From Deltaproteobacteria bacterium (GTDB lineage Bacteria; Myxococcota; Kuafuiibacteriia; Kuafuiibacteriales; Kuafuiibacteriaceae), in assembly GCA_016713425.1 (NCBI GenBank), contig JADJPE010000005.1, forward strand, positions 5,368,501 to 5,432,500: a stretch of 64,000 nt of DNA, read 5' to 3'. Position 1 is the first letter of the stretch, and each line of letters starts with the position of its first letter. Shown here in pieces: positions 12,313 to 21,288 of the stretch. A program made the position numbers and the translations under genes. The notes beneath the pieces are model-generated. The model was given only the letters and a program-made list of their open reading frames with translations. It was not told where the DNA came from and searched no databases.

Positions 12313-13874
12313 GGTCGAACCAGGTGGCTTACCTGACGTTGGTGCTCCAAGGTCGGGAGGTTGGCAGGTTCGTCCTCAACCCGCTCCGAACGACCATCGG
12401 CCGCGCCCAAGACAATGACATCGTCATCAACAACCTGGCGCTGTCGCGGCGACACGCCGAGGTCCTCAGGCGTGGTTTGAGCTTCGAGATCCGCGATCTC
12501 GAGAGCCAAAACGGTGTCTTCGTCAATCGAACCCGCATCAAGGGAACACACGAACTCAAAGACACCGACGTCGTGACCCTCGGGACCTACGAATTCATTT
12601 TCACCTTCGACGAACGCGTACAAGACGCGCGTTCGACCCCGGCCGCAAGCGTCCCTCTGAGTCGACACGACTCGCTCGAGGCCACCCACCTCTCGGACAA
12701 GCGTCCCACCACCACCGGCGCCGAGGAAACCGCGGATCTCGAGCCCGACCGCCAACACGAAGGTCTCCTCGTGCTCCGATACAACGACCTTGAACTCCAG
12801 AAGTTCGTCTTGGAACGAGATCGATGCGTCATCGGCCGAGGCGCCGACTGCGACATCCAAATCGCAGAGCGGCGCTTGTCGCGACGACACTGCCAGATCG
12901 AGCTCGAGGCAGGACGCTTCGTCGTCAAAGACCTCGGAAGTCAGAACGGGACGTACGTCAATCGTTCACGCATCATCGGGCCATACCCCCTGAAAGACGG
13001 GGACGTCCTGAACTTCGCCGAATACGCCGTCCAATACATCCATGACGCGGCTCGGTACGGTGGGCCCGACCGACGCCCTCCACCTCCGGGATCGACCGAT
13101 ACCCACATTCGTCCGTCCGCGGATCCCGAGGATCCGGGCGCCGAAGTCGCGCCTGCGCCCCCCGTGTCCATGCGCCCAGCCGCCGCGCCCGTCCCCCCAA
13201 AGGCAAAGACGAAGCCCAAAGCGAAGGCCAAAGGCAAGCCGAAGACGAAGCCAAAGATGGTCGCACACCGAGACGCGCCCGCCCCCGCGGCGGCGCAGGA
13301 ACCGCCGTCGATACGCCCGCGGCAGCGACCCGACAACATGCCACCTCCGAGCAGCGGACTGCGAGTCGAGGAGGTCGACATCCACGACGAACGCGGCGAC
13401 GTGCGGCCGGACCCAAACTTGGACGCGTGGTACAACCTGCGCGAGGAAGACGACGCATTGCATGGCGAGGGCCTGTCGGACCTCCTGGATCGCGGCCACT
13501 CATCCGTTTCTCGCGTCCTGTCGACGATGATGGTCGACAAAAGAGAGCTCGATCGGAACCTGAAGCTTCGGGCGAAGGCCCGCAGGTTTGGACTCGAGGT
13601 CTTCGGCGCCAAAGGCAACGTCCTCGCGCGCTGCACGCTCGAGCACGATGTCACCGTGCTCGGCGCCGACAGCGACTCGGACATTCGCATCGAGGGGCGC
13701 TTCGTCGCGGGACGTCACAGCCTGCTTGTTCGGGTCTTCGAGTCGCTCCTGCTCGTGCGCCTCGGATCGTCATCGGCCGCGCGAGTCAACGGCCTTCCCA
13801 AGCTTCAGGCCTTTCTCAAAGACGGCGACGTTATCCAGATCGACGAGACCACGATCCACATCTTCGAAGAATAA
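12306..13874 (+). CDS. Triple FHA-domain protein
   Basis: The 522-residue cytosolic protein has three forkhead-associated domains, which bind phosphothreonine. FHA1 (about 8-95) and FHA2 (about 155-245) keep the Gly-Arg, Ser-Arg-Arg-His and Gln-Asn-Gly motifs (IGRAQDNDI, LSRRHAEV, LESQNGVFVN; IGRGADCDI, LSRRHCQI, LGSQNGTYVN). A Pro/Ala/Lys-rich linker (about 260-370) follows. The third, C-terminal domain (about 425-520) is degenerate (LGADSDSDI, AGRHSLLV) and lacks the Gln-Asn-Gly loop. It starts with GTG at 12306 inside the end of the previous gene, or at GTG 12324. Likely partners are the Ser/Thr kinases encoded at 15.5-17.8 kb and at the right edge. Confidence 0.9.
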   Translation: MLGSNQVAYLTLVLQGREVGRFVLNPLRTTIGRAQDNDIVINNLALSRRHAEVLRRGLSFEIRDLESQNGVFVNRTRIKGTHELKDTDVVTLGTYEFIFTFDERVQDARSTPAASVPLSRHDSLEATHLSDKRPTTTGAEETADLEPDRQHEGLLVLRYNDLELQKFVLERDRCVIGRGADCDIQIAERRLSRRHCQIELEAGRFVVKDLGSQNGTYVNRSRIIGPYPLKDGDVLNFAEYAVQYIHDAARYGGPDRRPPPPGSTDTHIRPSADPEDPGAEVAPAPPVSMRPAAAPVPPKAKTKPKAKAKGKPKTKPKMVAHRDAPAPAAAQEPPSIRPRQRPDNMPPPSSGLRVEEVDIHDERGDVRPDPNLDAWYNLREEDDALHGEGLSDLLDRGHSSVSRVLSTMMVDKRELDRNLKLRAKARRFGLEVFGAKGNVLARCTLEHDVTVLGADSDSDIRIEGRFVAGRHSLLVRVFESLLLVRLGSSSAARVNGLPKLQAFLKDGDVIQIDETTIHIFEE

Positions 13875-13908
13875 GGCGCGGCGGAAGTCGCCCTTCCTTG
13901 TGCGACGC

Positions 13909-14370
13909 TTACGCTGTCTTCGGGTCCGTGGACATCTTCAGCCACTGGTTTGCGAGCGCCTCGAGGTCCGGCGCAACCTTCTCAACTGAGACGCTGAAGA
14001 ACGCCTGGAGATGCTCCACATCGGGTCCCTGGGGGAGCTCGCGATGTGCGTAACCCGACTCTTCGAGCAGACCGTAAAGCGCATCCAAGGTGTCGGCCAT
14101 CAGCATCCAGGGATCGCGCGAACCAGCACCTCGCCGATAGGTCAGGCGAATATCAAAGCGCGCCCGCGCTTTCACGAGCCGACAAGAAAGCGCGCGTGCC
14201 GCTTCATCGACCTCAACGGACACCCGATCGCCCGGATCCCGGCTCCAGCGCTCTTTGAGGAAATGCGCAATATCCTCGCCGAGAGGTGGCTCGCCCCACT
14301 CGGCTTCCTCGTCGCGCTGGCCGACCGGCGTGCTCGCCGGCTCGAGGTGTTCATCGCTGTCATTGGTCAT
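13909..14370 (-). CDS. Hypothetical acidic protein, translationally coupled to upstream gene
   Basis: The 153-residue protein has no family I recognise. It begins MTNDSDEHLEP, and its ATG overlaps the stop of the upstream gene (ATGA at 14367-14370), which fixes the start. It is acidic with mixed alpha/beta character (LSCRLVKARARFDIRLTYRR, then DPWMLMADTLDALYGLLEESG). No signal peptide or membrane segment is present. It probably works with the exported protein encoded just upstream. Confidence 0.75.
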   Translation of the reverse strand: MTNDSDEHLEPASTPVGQRDEEAEWGEPPLGEDIAHFLKERWSRDPGDRVSVEVDEAARALSCRLVKARARFDIRLTYRRGAGSRDPWMLMADTLDALYGLLEESGYAHRELPQGPDVEHLQAFFSVSVEKVAPDLEALANQWLKMSTDPKTA

Positions 14371-15386
14371 CGGGCGGGCCCATGCCGAGCCAGGAGCGAC
14401 GGCAACATGTCGGCGAGCTTCTCGCCTGGATTCTTTGCGGACGCATCGAGGATCGCCAACGCCGACCGAGTCCACGGAAGACCTTGACGGTTCGTCGCCT
14501 CGATAAAGGCTTCATCTTCTTCGGCGTTGTTGTTGGTCATGGCGCGATGTGCGATCGCTTGCGCCAACACTTCGGATAGGTACGCGCGCGGATCGCCGAA
14601 GCGTTTGACCACCGCAGATCCGCGACTCAGGCTACTCCAATCCGACTGGAACTTCTTCGCGCCGCGAAATCCGGCGTCGATCCAGCTCCGCGCGCGGGGA
14701 CGAATCGCCATGAGCAGGATCGAACGCCGTGCCGGCCGATCCGCAGCGCCAACGATCAGGTACCGTTCGCCCGCGGTCGCAACCACCCGAACCTCATCTT
14801 GCGCGTCGAGCCAATTCGGAAGCACCACGGTTCCGCTTGGGAAGACGACGCTTTCGCCGACGATCTTTGATGCGGCTTCGAGATCCTTGCCGGCATCTTT
14901 CATGAGACGCTTCGCCAGCGTTCGCTGTTCCTCCGCCAATTCATCGAACAAAGCCCCGAGGCCAGCCTCCTCTCGGAACTTCGAAAGCGTCGGAACGAGT
15001 TCGAGAAGCGCGGCCGCCCTCGACGACGGGGCTACGCCCCGAGCCCCAGCAAGCACGGCCTCGGCGTACACTTCGATGGGCTCCGGGTGGGCGGAGACGA
15101 GATCCCGCAAGGTCTTTGCTGAACCCGTCCGTGAGGCTTTCTGAACGGCCTCCCTCACCCGAGCGCGAATGGGGTGGAAAACAGACGCCTCCAGTGGAGG
15201 TCCTCCGTGCGTCGTCTCGCGGGCGTATCCGAGGGCGTTCAGGGCCGAGAAAAGCGTGAAGAGATCCTCGTCCATTCGAATAACCAAATGCATCGGACCA
15301 ACCAGCTTGTCGGCCGGCGACTCCGCTTGGCCACCGATACCCGCTGAAACGAGGAGCGTCGTGATAAGAGTCGTCGTGATCATCAT
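14367..15386 (-). CDS. Exported hypothetical protein
   Basis: The 339-residue protein starts MMITTTLITTLLVSAGIGGQAES, a short signal peptide with likely cleavage after GGQA. The mature part is mostly helical with a central beta segment (VVFPSGTVVLPNWLDAQDEVRVVATAGERYLIVG). No catalytic motif or known family is recognised. The stop overlaps the start of the next gene (ATGA). The kinase gene upstream on the same strand ends 147 bp away. Confidence 0.7.
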   Translation of the reverse strand: MMITTTLITTLLVSAGIGGQAESPADKLVGPMHLVIRMDEDLFTLFSALNALGYARETTHGGPPLEASVFHPIRARVREAVQKASRTGSAKTLRDLVSAHPEPIEVYAEAVLAGARGVAPSSRAAALLELVPTLSKFREEAGLGALFDELAEEQRTLAKRLMKDAGKDLEAASKIVGESVVFPSGTVVLPNWLDAQDEVRVVATAGERYLIVGAADRPARRSILLMAIRPRARSWIDAGFRGAKKFQSDWSSLSRGSAVVKRFGDPRAYLSEVLAQAIAHRAMTNNNAEEDEAFIEATNRQGLPWTRSALAILDASAKNPGEKLADMLPSLLARHGPAR

Positions 15387-15533
15387 GCGTCATTCAAGGC
15401 ATCACGTCGTCCGATCGCGACGTCGACGAAGCCCTACCTACGTGTAGAAGTGGCTTGCCTTCGACGTCAAGCGGGGAGCTTGCATACACGCGATCGAACG
15501 CTTCGTCCCCCGGGGACAGCAGCGTGCATCCAA

Positions 15534-17843
15534 TCAAAGCGGATGTCCGGTCTCGTCGAGATTCACGCGAATCTCGTGCTCCTGCCCGGCCGAAACCAAC
15601 ACACTGAGCACGCGCCAACGACCCATCTGCGCGTTTTCGAGCCGGATTTCATGAACGCCTTCGAACAGCTTGAGTGGAGGAAGTGGGGTCAAGCCGAAAC
15701 GTTTTCCATCGACCATCACCGCGGTCGATGGACTGACCTCCAGTCGCACCCACCCCACGCGTCCGGGAATTTCGAAGCTATAGTTTCCGCCGCCACGAAC
15801 CGTGACCATCCGCCGTCTTTCGAATCCGATCGCCGAATTCGCGACCCGAAGCTCGACATCCCCGCTCGGCACCTCGACCGGGCCGAATCGTCCATCCTCG
15901 CTCGCGAGCCCGAGCGCCGTGCCCCCGAAGAAGACCTCGGCCCCCGGCTCAGTCATCACCTGAATGACCGCGGTCCCAGACACGGACGGCGTGCCGTCGT
16001 CCCCAGACGGCGCCTCGACATCCTCCACGCGTGAGGTTCCTTCGAGGCGGCCACGATCCGGCGAAGGCCGCCCAAAAGAGGCCACGACAAACCCCGCGAG
16101 AACGGCGAGGAGAGCAAGCCCCACCAACAGGAGTCCACCCCAAAACACCACCCGTCCCGTTGCCTGGCGGCCCGACCCATCGACGGTCTCGACGTCGCGC
16201 TCGGTCACCTCGAATCGACGGGCGTGCCTGCGCCGCTCATCCTTGTTGGGCAGATTTGCGGGCTCTATGGTGTGGAGCCGCTCTGAAACCCCCGAAACGG
16301 AGATGCTGCCCTCTGAGCCACCGGGCTCCTGTCCCGTCGCGCTCAACGCCCGTGCCGTCGCGTCGCCCAACTTCCGTGGACCAAGGCTCCGCCCCTCCGG
16401 ATGGCTAGGGCGAAAGCTCGGATGTGCATATTCGGTGGGGCGCGCGTCCGGATCATCGACCGCATCCTCGGCCGGCCCCGAAGCGCCGGAAGTCGACCGT
16501 TCCCTCCCTGCGTCGATGTCCGTCCCTCGAGAAGCACGCCCGGGTTCGGCCTGAGCGCGGCCATCATGCTTCTCAACCCCGGGCTCGTGGTCAGGGCGGG
16601 GGCCAGAGCCCGGTCGGATGGGGCGAGTGCTCGCTCGACGAGGCGGCGACGAGTCATGCGATCCGACCTCAGGCTTCGACCCATCGAGACTGTGGGGGTC
16701 AGAATCGACGCGCAAACTCCGGTGGCTCGGTGTCGTATCCGCCAGCCCGGATACCTCGTCCGCGGAAACGCGCGCCGCCAACGGCGAGGCTGTGGGATCG
16801 GGCTTCGCGCCGCCAGGCTGCGCCAGCTCTTCCCTCAGCTCTTGCTCCTTGGGCAAGACAGGGCCACCTGTTCCCGATTCGGCCGCGAGGCGGTCGTTGA
16901 AGAGTTCAGCCAGGAACTCGGCGATCTTTGAGCGCTCGACGTAAAGCCCCGTCGAACGCGTGAACTCGTTGAGCGCCGCGCTGAAATCTTCGGCGTGCGC
17001 ATATCGATCCGCCGGGTCCTTTGCCAGCGCCTTCATGAGCGCCCGCTCAAGCCCCGGCGGATATCCGGGAAGCACATCGCTCGGCGGAGCGAACTCGCAT
17101 TTGATGATCGCCTGCAACGTCGCAAGCTCATTGTGCCGCTTGAAAAGGCGCGTCCCGGTCGTCGTCTCGTACAGGATGATGCCGAGTGCAAAGATGTCGG
17201 TCCGATGATCGATCCCGTCCCCGACCGCTTGCTCGGGGGACATATAGCTATACTTCCCCTTGAGAACACCTGCGCGCGTCTGGGTTACTTTCCCCGCTGC
17301 TTTCGCGATCCCGAAATCGACGATCTTAACCTGCCCGTCGTAGCCCACGATGATGTTCTGGGGCGAGACATCTCGGTGCACGAGCCCGACGGGCCGTCCG
17401 GTTAGATCCTTCAGCTTGTGCGCATACCCGAGACCGATCCCCGCGTCGGCGACAACGCGGATCGAATGGGACAGAGGCAACGAGCGCTGGAGTTTGAACG
17501 CGCGGTTGAAAATTCGCCTGATATCCTCACCATGAACGTACTCCATGGCGATGTAGTAGGCCCCGTCGATCTGGCCCACGTCCTCGATGCGAACGACGTT
17601 CTCGTGGTTGAGCTGAGACGCGATGCGCGCTTCGTCGAGGAACATCGAAAGGAAGTCCCCCGCCTCTTTCGCGAGGTGCGGGAGGATCCGCTTGATCACC
17701 AGGAGTTCAGAGGGGGCGGCGATGGGATGCGCGAGGAAGATCTCCGCCATCCCTCCGGTGGCAATGCGCCGGGTCAGTCGGTACTTGCCAAAGTCCGCCG
17801 GGAGATTGTCCTCCGAAACGCCGGCCAACGTGGACGTGAACAT
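15534..17843 (-). CDS. Membrane Ser/Thr protein kinase with C-terminal PEGA-like domain
   Basis: The 769-residue protein has an N-terminal eukaryote-like kinase domain (residues about 20-290): Gly loop (ATGGMAEIFLA), ATP lysine K51 (LVIKRI), catalytic loop HRDVSPQN with D158, DFG at 176, and activation-segment TRAGVLKGKYSYMSPEQA. A long Pro/Ser/Asp-rich linker follows. One transmembrane helix lies near 568-592 (VVFWGGLLLVGLALLAVLAG). The extracytoplasmic part of about 175 residues ends in a PEGA-type beta domain (VRLEVSPSTAVMVDGKRFG). All catalytic residues are present, so it should be active. Its likely readers include the triple-FHA protein encoded convergently 1.7 kb away. Confidence 0.93.
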   Translation of the reverse strand: MFTSTLAGVSEDNLPADFGKYRLTRRIATGGMAEIFLAHPIAAPSELLVIKRILPHLAKEAGDFLSMFLDEARIASQLNHENVVRIEDVGQIDGAYYIAMEYVHGEDIRRIFNRAFKLQRSLPLSHSIRVVADAGIGLGYAHKLKDLTGRPVGLVHRDVSPQNIIVGYDGQVKIVDFGIAKAAGKVTQTRAGVLKGKYSYMSPEQAVGDGIDHRTDIFALGIILYETTTGTRLFKRHNELATLQAIIKCEFAPPSDVLPGYPPGLERALMKALAKDPADRYAHAEDFSAALNEFTRSTGLYVERSKIAEFLAELFNDRLAAESGTGGPVLPKEQELREELAQPGGAKPDPTASPLAARVSADEVSGLADTTPSHRSLRVDSDPHSLDGSKPEVGSHDSSPPRRASTRPIRPGSGPRPDHEPGVEKHDGRAQAEPGRASRGTDIDAGRERSTSGASGPAEDAVDDPDARPTEYAHPSFRPSHPEGRSLGPRKLGDATARALSATGQEPGGSEGSISVSGVSERLHTIEPANLPNKDERRRHARRFEVTERDVETVDGSGRQATGRVVFWGGLLLVGLALLAVLAGFVVASFGRPSPDRGRLEGTSRVEDVEAPSGDDGTPSVSGTAVIQVMTEPGAEVFFGGTALGLASEDGRFGPVEVPSGDVELRVANSAIGFERRRMVTVRGGGNYSFEIPGRVGWVRLEVSPSTAVMVDGKRFGLTPLPPLKLFEGVHEIRLENAQMGRWRVLSVLVSAGQEHEIRVNLDETGHPL

Positions 17844-18019
17844 ATCACGTTGTTCCTCGGCCTCGAAGTCCAGCCCTCGACAAACCTTCGTCCATCCGCC
17901 TTCTCAGCCCCAGAGTCCCGCGCCTCGCGCCCCGAGATCCCGAACCACCCTGCTTGACACAGAAATGGTCATGAACTAACGAATGTGCACGACTAGCCGT
18001 TTTCTTAGGAGAAGCGACG

Positions 18020-18283
18020 ATGCGCCAGGATGAACGGTTTCGCCCCCACCTTGCTCCGGACGCTGAGGCGTTGACCCTCGGAGACGAAGAGCGGGTCCTC
18101 CTCGAAGACGCCATGCGCCTTCTCCCTCAGGCTTCGCCTCGGGACGTCATGCGGTTGGCGCTTTTCGAGTTGGTGGAGCATCGCCGCTTCCTGGCCTGGG
18201 TGGATGAGCATGACCGCGAGGGGAAACGCGGTTCACCCCCAGCCGCGCTGCCGCTCACCCATACCCGCGGATTCGGCGCTTGA
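18020..18283 (+). CDS. Small hypothetical protein upstream of purM
   Basis: This 87-residue protein has a strong AGGAG ribosome-binding site 8 bp before its ATG and ends 33 bp before purM. It is charged and helical (LGDEERVLLEDAMRLL, then RDVMRLALFELVEHRRFLAWVDEHD) with no membrane segment. No family is recognised. Co-transcription with purM is likely. Confidence 0.65.
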   Translation: MRQDERFRPHLAPDAEALTLGDEERVLLEDAMRLLPQASPRDVMRLALFELVEHRRFLAWVDEHDREGKRGSPPAALPLTHTRGFGA

Positions 18284-18316
18284 CCACGCCGCTGGGAATG
18301 GGTTGTCTCACGCGCA

Positions 18317-19390
18317 GTGCAAGAATCCAGCGGCCCCTCGCTCACCTATCGCGACGCCGGTGTCGACATCGAGCAGGCGGACGCGTTCGTCGAGAAGATC
18401 CAACGGACGGCTCAATCCACCTGGCAATCGGGTGTCCTCGCCGGCGTCGGCGGTTTCGCATCGGCTTTCAGCCTCGCCGATAGCCCGCTTGCTGCCGGGC
18501 TCAAAGATCCCGTCCTCGTCTCGGGGACAGACGGCGTCGGCACCAAACTCAAGATCGCTTTCGCTCTGGGCGCGCACTCGACCATAGGCATCGACCTGGT
18601 CGCCATGTGCGTCAACGATGTGATCACGACCGGTGCGGCCCCCCTCTTCTTCTTGGATTACTTCGGTACAGGCAAACTCGATGCCCATGTGGGTGCGGCG
18701 GTCGTCGCGGGCATCGCTGAGGGGTGTCGACAGGCCCGCTGCGCACTGGTCGGAGGCGAAACGGCCGAGCTGCCGGGTCTCTATCGTCCCGGCGAGTACG
18801 ACCTCGCAGGGTTCGCGGTCGGTATCGTCGAGCGAAGCGCGATGATCAACGGTGCAAGAACGCAAGTGGGCGATCAAGTGATCGGCGTTCAGAGTCGGGG
18901 CCTGCACAGCAACGGATATTCCTTGGCCCAAGAGGCTCTGCTCAATCGCGCCGGTCACACGCTCGATGAGCGCCTCGAGGGTCTCGAGGCCACGCTGGGC
19001 GAAGTACTCTTGACCCCCACCCCCATCTACGCGGATCTCGCGCGCCGGCTGCAAGCGCGCATTCAACCGAAAGCGATCGCGCATATCACCGGGGGTGGCA
19101 TCGAGGGCAATCTTCCGCGCGTCCTCCCGCCCGGGACGCTTGCCCACATTCACCGGAGCGCGTGGACCGTCCCTCCGATCTTCGATCGCATCGCGCACGC
19201 TGGGCGCGTCGAGCGCGAGGAGATGTTTCGCACGTTCAACATGGGCATTGGGTTGTGCGTCGTCGTATCACCGGACGACGCAGAAACTGCGCTCAGCGCC
19301 ATCGCCGACGCGGGCGAGACCGGCCTCATCATGGGAGAAATCGGGCCCGCCGCGGAAGAAACGCGAGAGGCCGGAGTAGCCTGGGCGTAA
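18317..19390 (+). CDS. purM: Phosphoribosylformylglycinamidine cyclo-ligase
   Basis: The 357-residue enzyme performs the ATP-dependent ring closure of FGAM to AIR, step five of purine synthesis. It shows the family motifs GTDGVGTKLKIAF, DLVAMCVNDV, ALVGGETAELPG, SRGLHSNGYSL and ITGGGIEGNLPRVLP in order. It starts with GTG at 18317 and is of normal length. purN follows 14 bp later, so the two form an operon. Confidence 0.97.
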   Translation: MQESSGPSLTYRDAGVDIEQADAFVEKIQRTAQSTWQSGVLAGVGGFASAFSLADSPLAAGLKDPVLVSGTDGVGTKLKIAFALGAHSTIGIDLVAMCVNDVITTGAAPLFFLDYFGTGKLDAHVGAAVVAGIAEGCRQARCALVGGETAELPGLYRPGEYDLAGFAVGIVERSAMINGARTQVGDQVIGVQSRGLHSNGYSLAQEALLNRAGHTLDERLEGLEATLGEVLLTPTPIYADLARRLQARIQPKAIAHITGGGIEGNLPRVLPPGTLAHIHRSAWTVPPIFDRIAHAGRVEREEMFRTFNMGIGLCVVVSPDDAETALSAIADAGETGLIMGEIGPAAEETREAGVAWA

Positions 19391-19404
19391 GGGAGAAGCA
19401 CGCT

Positions 19405-20067
19405 TTGTCGAACATCGCTGTCCTCGCGTCCGGCACGGGATCAAACTTCCAAGCCTTGCTCGACGCCGACCTTTCCCCATCGAAGATCGTCGTCCTGATC
19501 GCCAACAACCCGAAGGCGCCGGTGATGGAACGCGCACGAAGGGCCGGCATTCCCGCCGTACTTATCGACCACCGCGCGCACAAGACGCGCACCGAGTTTG
19601 AAGACGCCCTGATCGCCGAGCTGTCCGTGCATTCGGTCGACTGGGTCGTGCTCGCGGGATTCATGCGCATACTCACGCCGCATTTCGTCCACGCGTTTGC
19701 GGATCGCATCGTCAACATTCATCCCGCGCTGTGCCCGGCCTTTCCGGGCGTTGACGCGCAGAGGCAGGCGTTGGAGGCCGGCGTGAAGATCACCGGCTGC
19801 ACAGTTCATCTTGTTGATACCGGCGTCGATACCGGCCCAATACTCGCTCAGGTCGCGGTCCCGATCCTTGAGAAGGATGATGAGGCAACCCTGAAGGCCC
19901 GCATCCTGGCGCAAGAGCATGCGCTCCTTCCCGCCGTCGTCAGAGCTCTGGGGCGTGGCCTTCTTCGGACCGACGAGCGTGGCCACTGTTGGTTTGCCCC
20001 CGCATCCCCAGCTGAGACGTCTGACCCTGGAGCCGACCCTGTGCTCCGATCACCGACGACGCTGTAA
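19405..20067 (+). CDS. purN: Phosphoribosylglycinamide formyltransferase
   Basis: The 220-residue enzyme transfers formyl from 10-formyl-THF to GAR, step three of purine synthesis. The start is most likely the TTG at 19405, preceded by GGGAGAAG, because the protein then begins at the family's first strand (SNIAVLASGTGSNFQAL). Catalytic motifs are present: VNIHPAL with the Asn and His, and HLVDTGVDTGPILAQ with the Asp. The active-site loop reads HPALCPAFPG rather than the more usual HPSLLPAFPG. The stop codon lies within a 12-bp tandem repeat. Confidence 0.95.
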   Translation: MSNIAVLASGTGSNFQALLDADLSPSKIVVLIANNPKAPVMERARRAGIPAVLIDHRAHKTRTEFEDALIAELSVHSVDWVVLAGFMRILTPHFVHAFADRIVNIHPALCPAFPGVDAQRQALEAGVKITGCTVHLVDTGVDTGPILAQVAVPILEKDDEATLKARILAQEHALLPAVVRALGRGLLRTDERGHCWFAPASPAETSDPGADPVLRSPTTL

Positions 20068-20114
20068 ACGACGCTGTAGACGACCCTGTAGACGACCCTG
20101 TAGACGACGATGAG
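20055..20114 (+). repeat. Five 12-bp tandem repeats across the purN stop codon
   Basis: Units GACGACGCTGTA, AACGACGCTGTA, GACGACCCTGTA, GACGACCCTGTA and GACGACGATGAG fill the convergent junction between purN and ridA. Expansion probably happened behind the purN stop. Confidence 0.85.
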
Positions 20115-20117
20115 CGA

Positions 20118-20534
20118 CTAAGTCGGGCCGACGGCGATGGCGTCGATTTCGACGCGCGCACCACGAGGCAGTGCCGCAACGCCCACCGTCGCCCGAGCAG
20201 GCGACGGTGCCGGGAAGTAGCGTTCGTAGACCGCGTTGACTCGTTCGAAGTCGCTCAGATCCGTTAGATAGATCGTCGTCCGAACGACGTTCCGCAACGT
20301 CAGTCCACCGGCTTTGGCGACGGCGGCCAGATTCTCGAGCACCTGCTGAGCCTCGCGCTCGACGCCTCCGTCGACGAGCACGCCCGCGTTCGGATCGAGC
20401 CCGATCTGCCCAGAGAAGAACTGAATCGTCGCGGCACCGGTCACCCGAATCGCCTGGCTGTAGGGTCCGATTGCCTTGGGCGCTTCAGAGCTCGCCACAA
20501 CCTCAACCAAAATCTCGTTGCGTGAAGACATCAT
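20118..20534 (-). CDS. ridA: RidA-family reactive-intermediate deaminase
   Basis: The 138-residue protein fits the RidA/YjgF/UK114 family, small cytosolic trimers that hydrolyse reactive enamine/imine intermediates. Signature segments are APKAIGPYSQAIRV near the N-terminus, FFSGQIGLDPNAG, VRTTIYLTDLSDFERVNAVYERYF and RATVGVAALPRGARVEIDAIA, which includes the conserved Arg before the last strands. The start is at 20534 or the adjacent ATG at 20531. It is convergent with purN. Confidence 0.93.
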   Translation of the reverse strand: MMSSRNEILVEVVASSEAPKAIGPYSQAIRVTGAATIQFFSGQIGLDPNAGVLVDGGVEREAQQVLENLAAVAKAGGLTLRNVVRTTIYLTDLSDFERVNAVYERYFPAPSPARATVGVAALPRGARVEIDAIAVGPT

Positions 20535-20660
20535 GAAATCCGTTCTTATGTGCGCCCAAGACGCGCCGCAACTCGGACGGCGCTCATCTCGAGGGCCAAC
20601 GCTCAGTCGGCCATCCTTCGGTGAGGCCTGAAAGGCCCGAGACCGCGAGACGCGGATGCT

Positions 20661-21158
20661 TCATTCGTGGCCGTGGTCATGCCCATCGTCCCCGTGAACA
20701 TGACCGTGCGCGATCTCTTCGTGCGTGGCCATCCGAACCTCGCGCACCGTGACGTCGAAATGAAGCGCCATGCCTGCGAGCGGATGATCGGGACTGAGGA
20801 CAATCGCATCTTCTTGGACCTCGCTGACCCAAAGGAGGATCTCGTCGCCGTTCGGATCCACCGACGCAATGCCCATCCCTTCTTCCGGTTCAAGGTCATC
20901 GGGGAGCTCCGAACGGTCGACCCGAATCACTTGGGGGGGCTCGGATCGCTCGCCATAGCCGTCGGCGGGGGGGACGACAACCTTCAGGTGGTCGCCCGCT
21001 TGCTTCCCCGCGAGTTCCTTCTCGAGGCCAGGCACGATCTGCCCGTGACCATGCAAGTAGGTCATCGGTCCTTCGTCACCACTGGCGTCGATCACGGACC
21101 CATCGTCGTCTGAAAGCTCATAGTCGAACGAGACGACCATGTCGTGCGCGATTCGCAT
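20661..21158 (-). CDS. SlyD-like FKBP peptidyl-prolyl isomerase with His-rich tail
   Basis: The 165-residue protein begins MRIAHDMVVSFDYELSD, as expected for SlyD-type FKBPs. It has the FKBP fold with an inserted chaperone flap (residues about 15-45 and 95-145: MTYLHGHGQIVPGLEKEL, then NHPL-like DHPLAGMALHFDV). The last 20 or so residues are rich in His and Asp (HGHVHGDDGHDHGHE), a likely Ni/Zn-binding tail. SlyD acts in folding and nickel delivery in the cytosol. The start at 21158 is chosen because earlier in-frame codons do not match the family. Confidence 0.9.
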   Translation of the reverse strand: MRIAHDMVVSFDYELSDDDGSVIDASGDEGPMTYLHGHGQIVPGLEKELAGKQAGDHLKVVVPPADGYGERSEPPQVIRVDRSELPDDLEPEEGMGIASVDPNGDEILLWVSEVQEDAIVLSPDHPLAGMALHFDVTVREVRMATHEEIAHGHVHGDDGHDHGHE

Positions 21159-21288
21159 TTGTCCGCACCCTAGTCGTCCCGCCCTCCTTTGTCGACCACC
21201 GTTCTTCCCGCGCCCTACCCAGGCCTGGTGCATCCTTCTAGGTGCGCTCAACATGCGCTCTAAATGCGCTTTGCATGCGATGGGCGCG

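Noticed and set aside
20055..20114. CRISPR-like array
   Set aside because: Units are 12 bp with no spacers; a simple tandem repeat.
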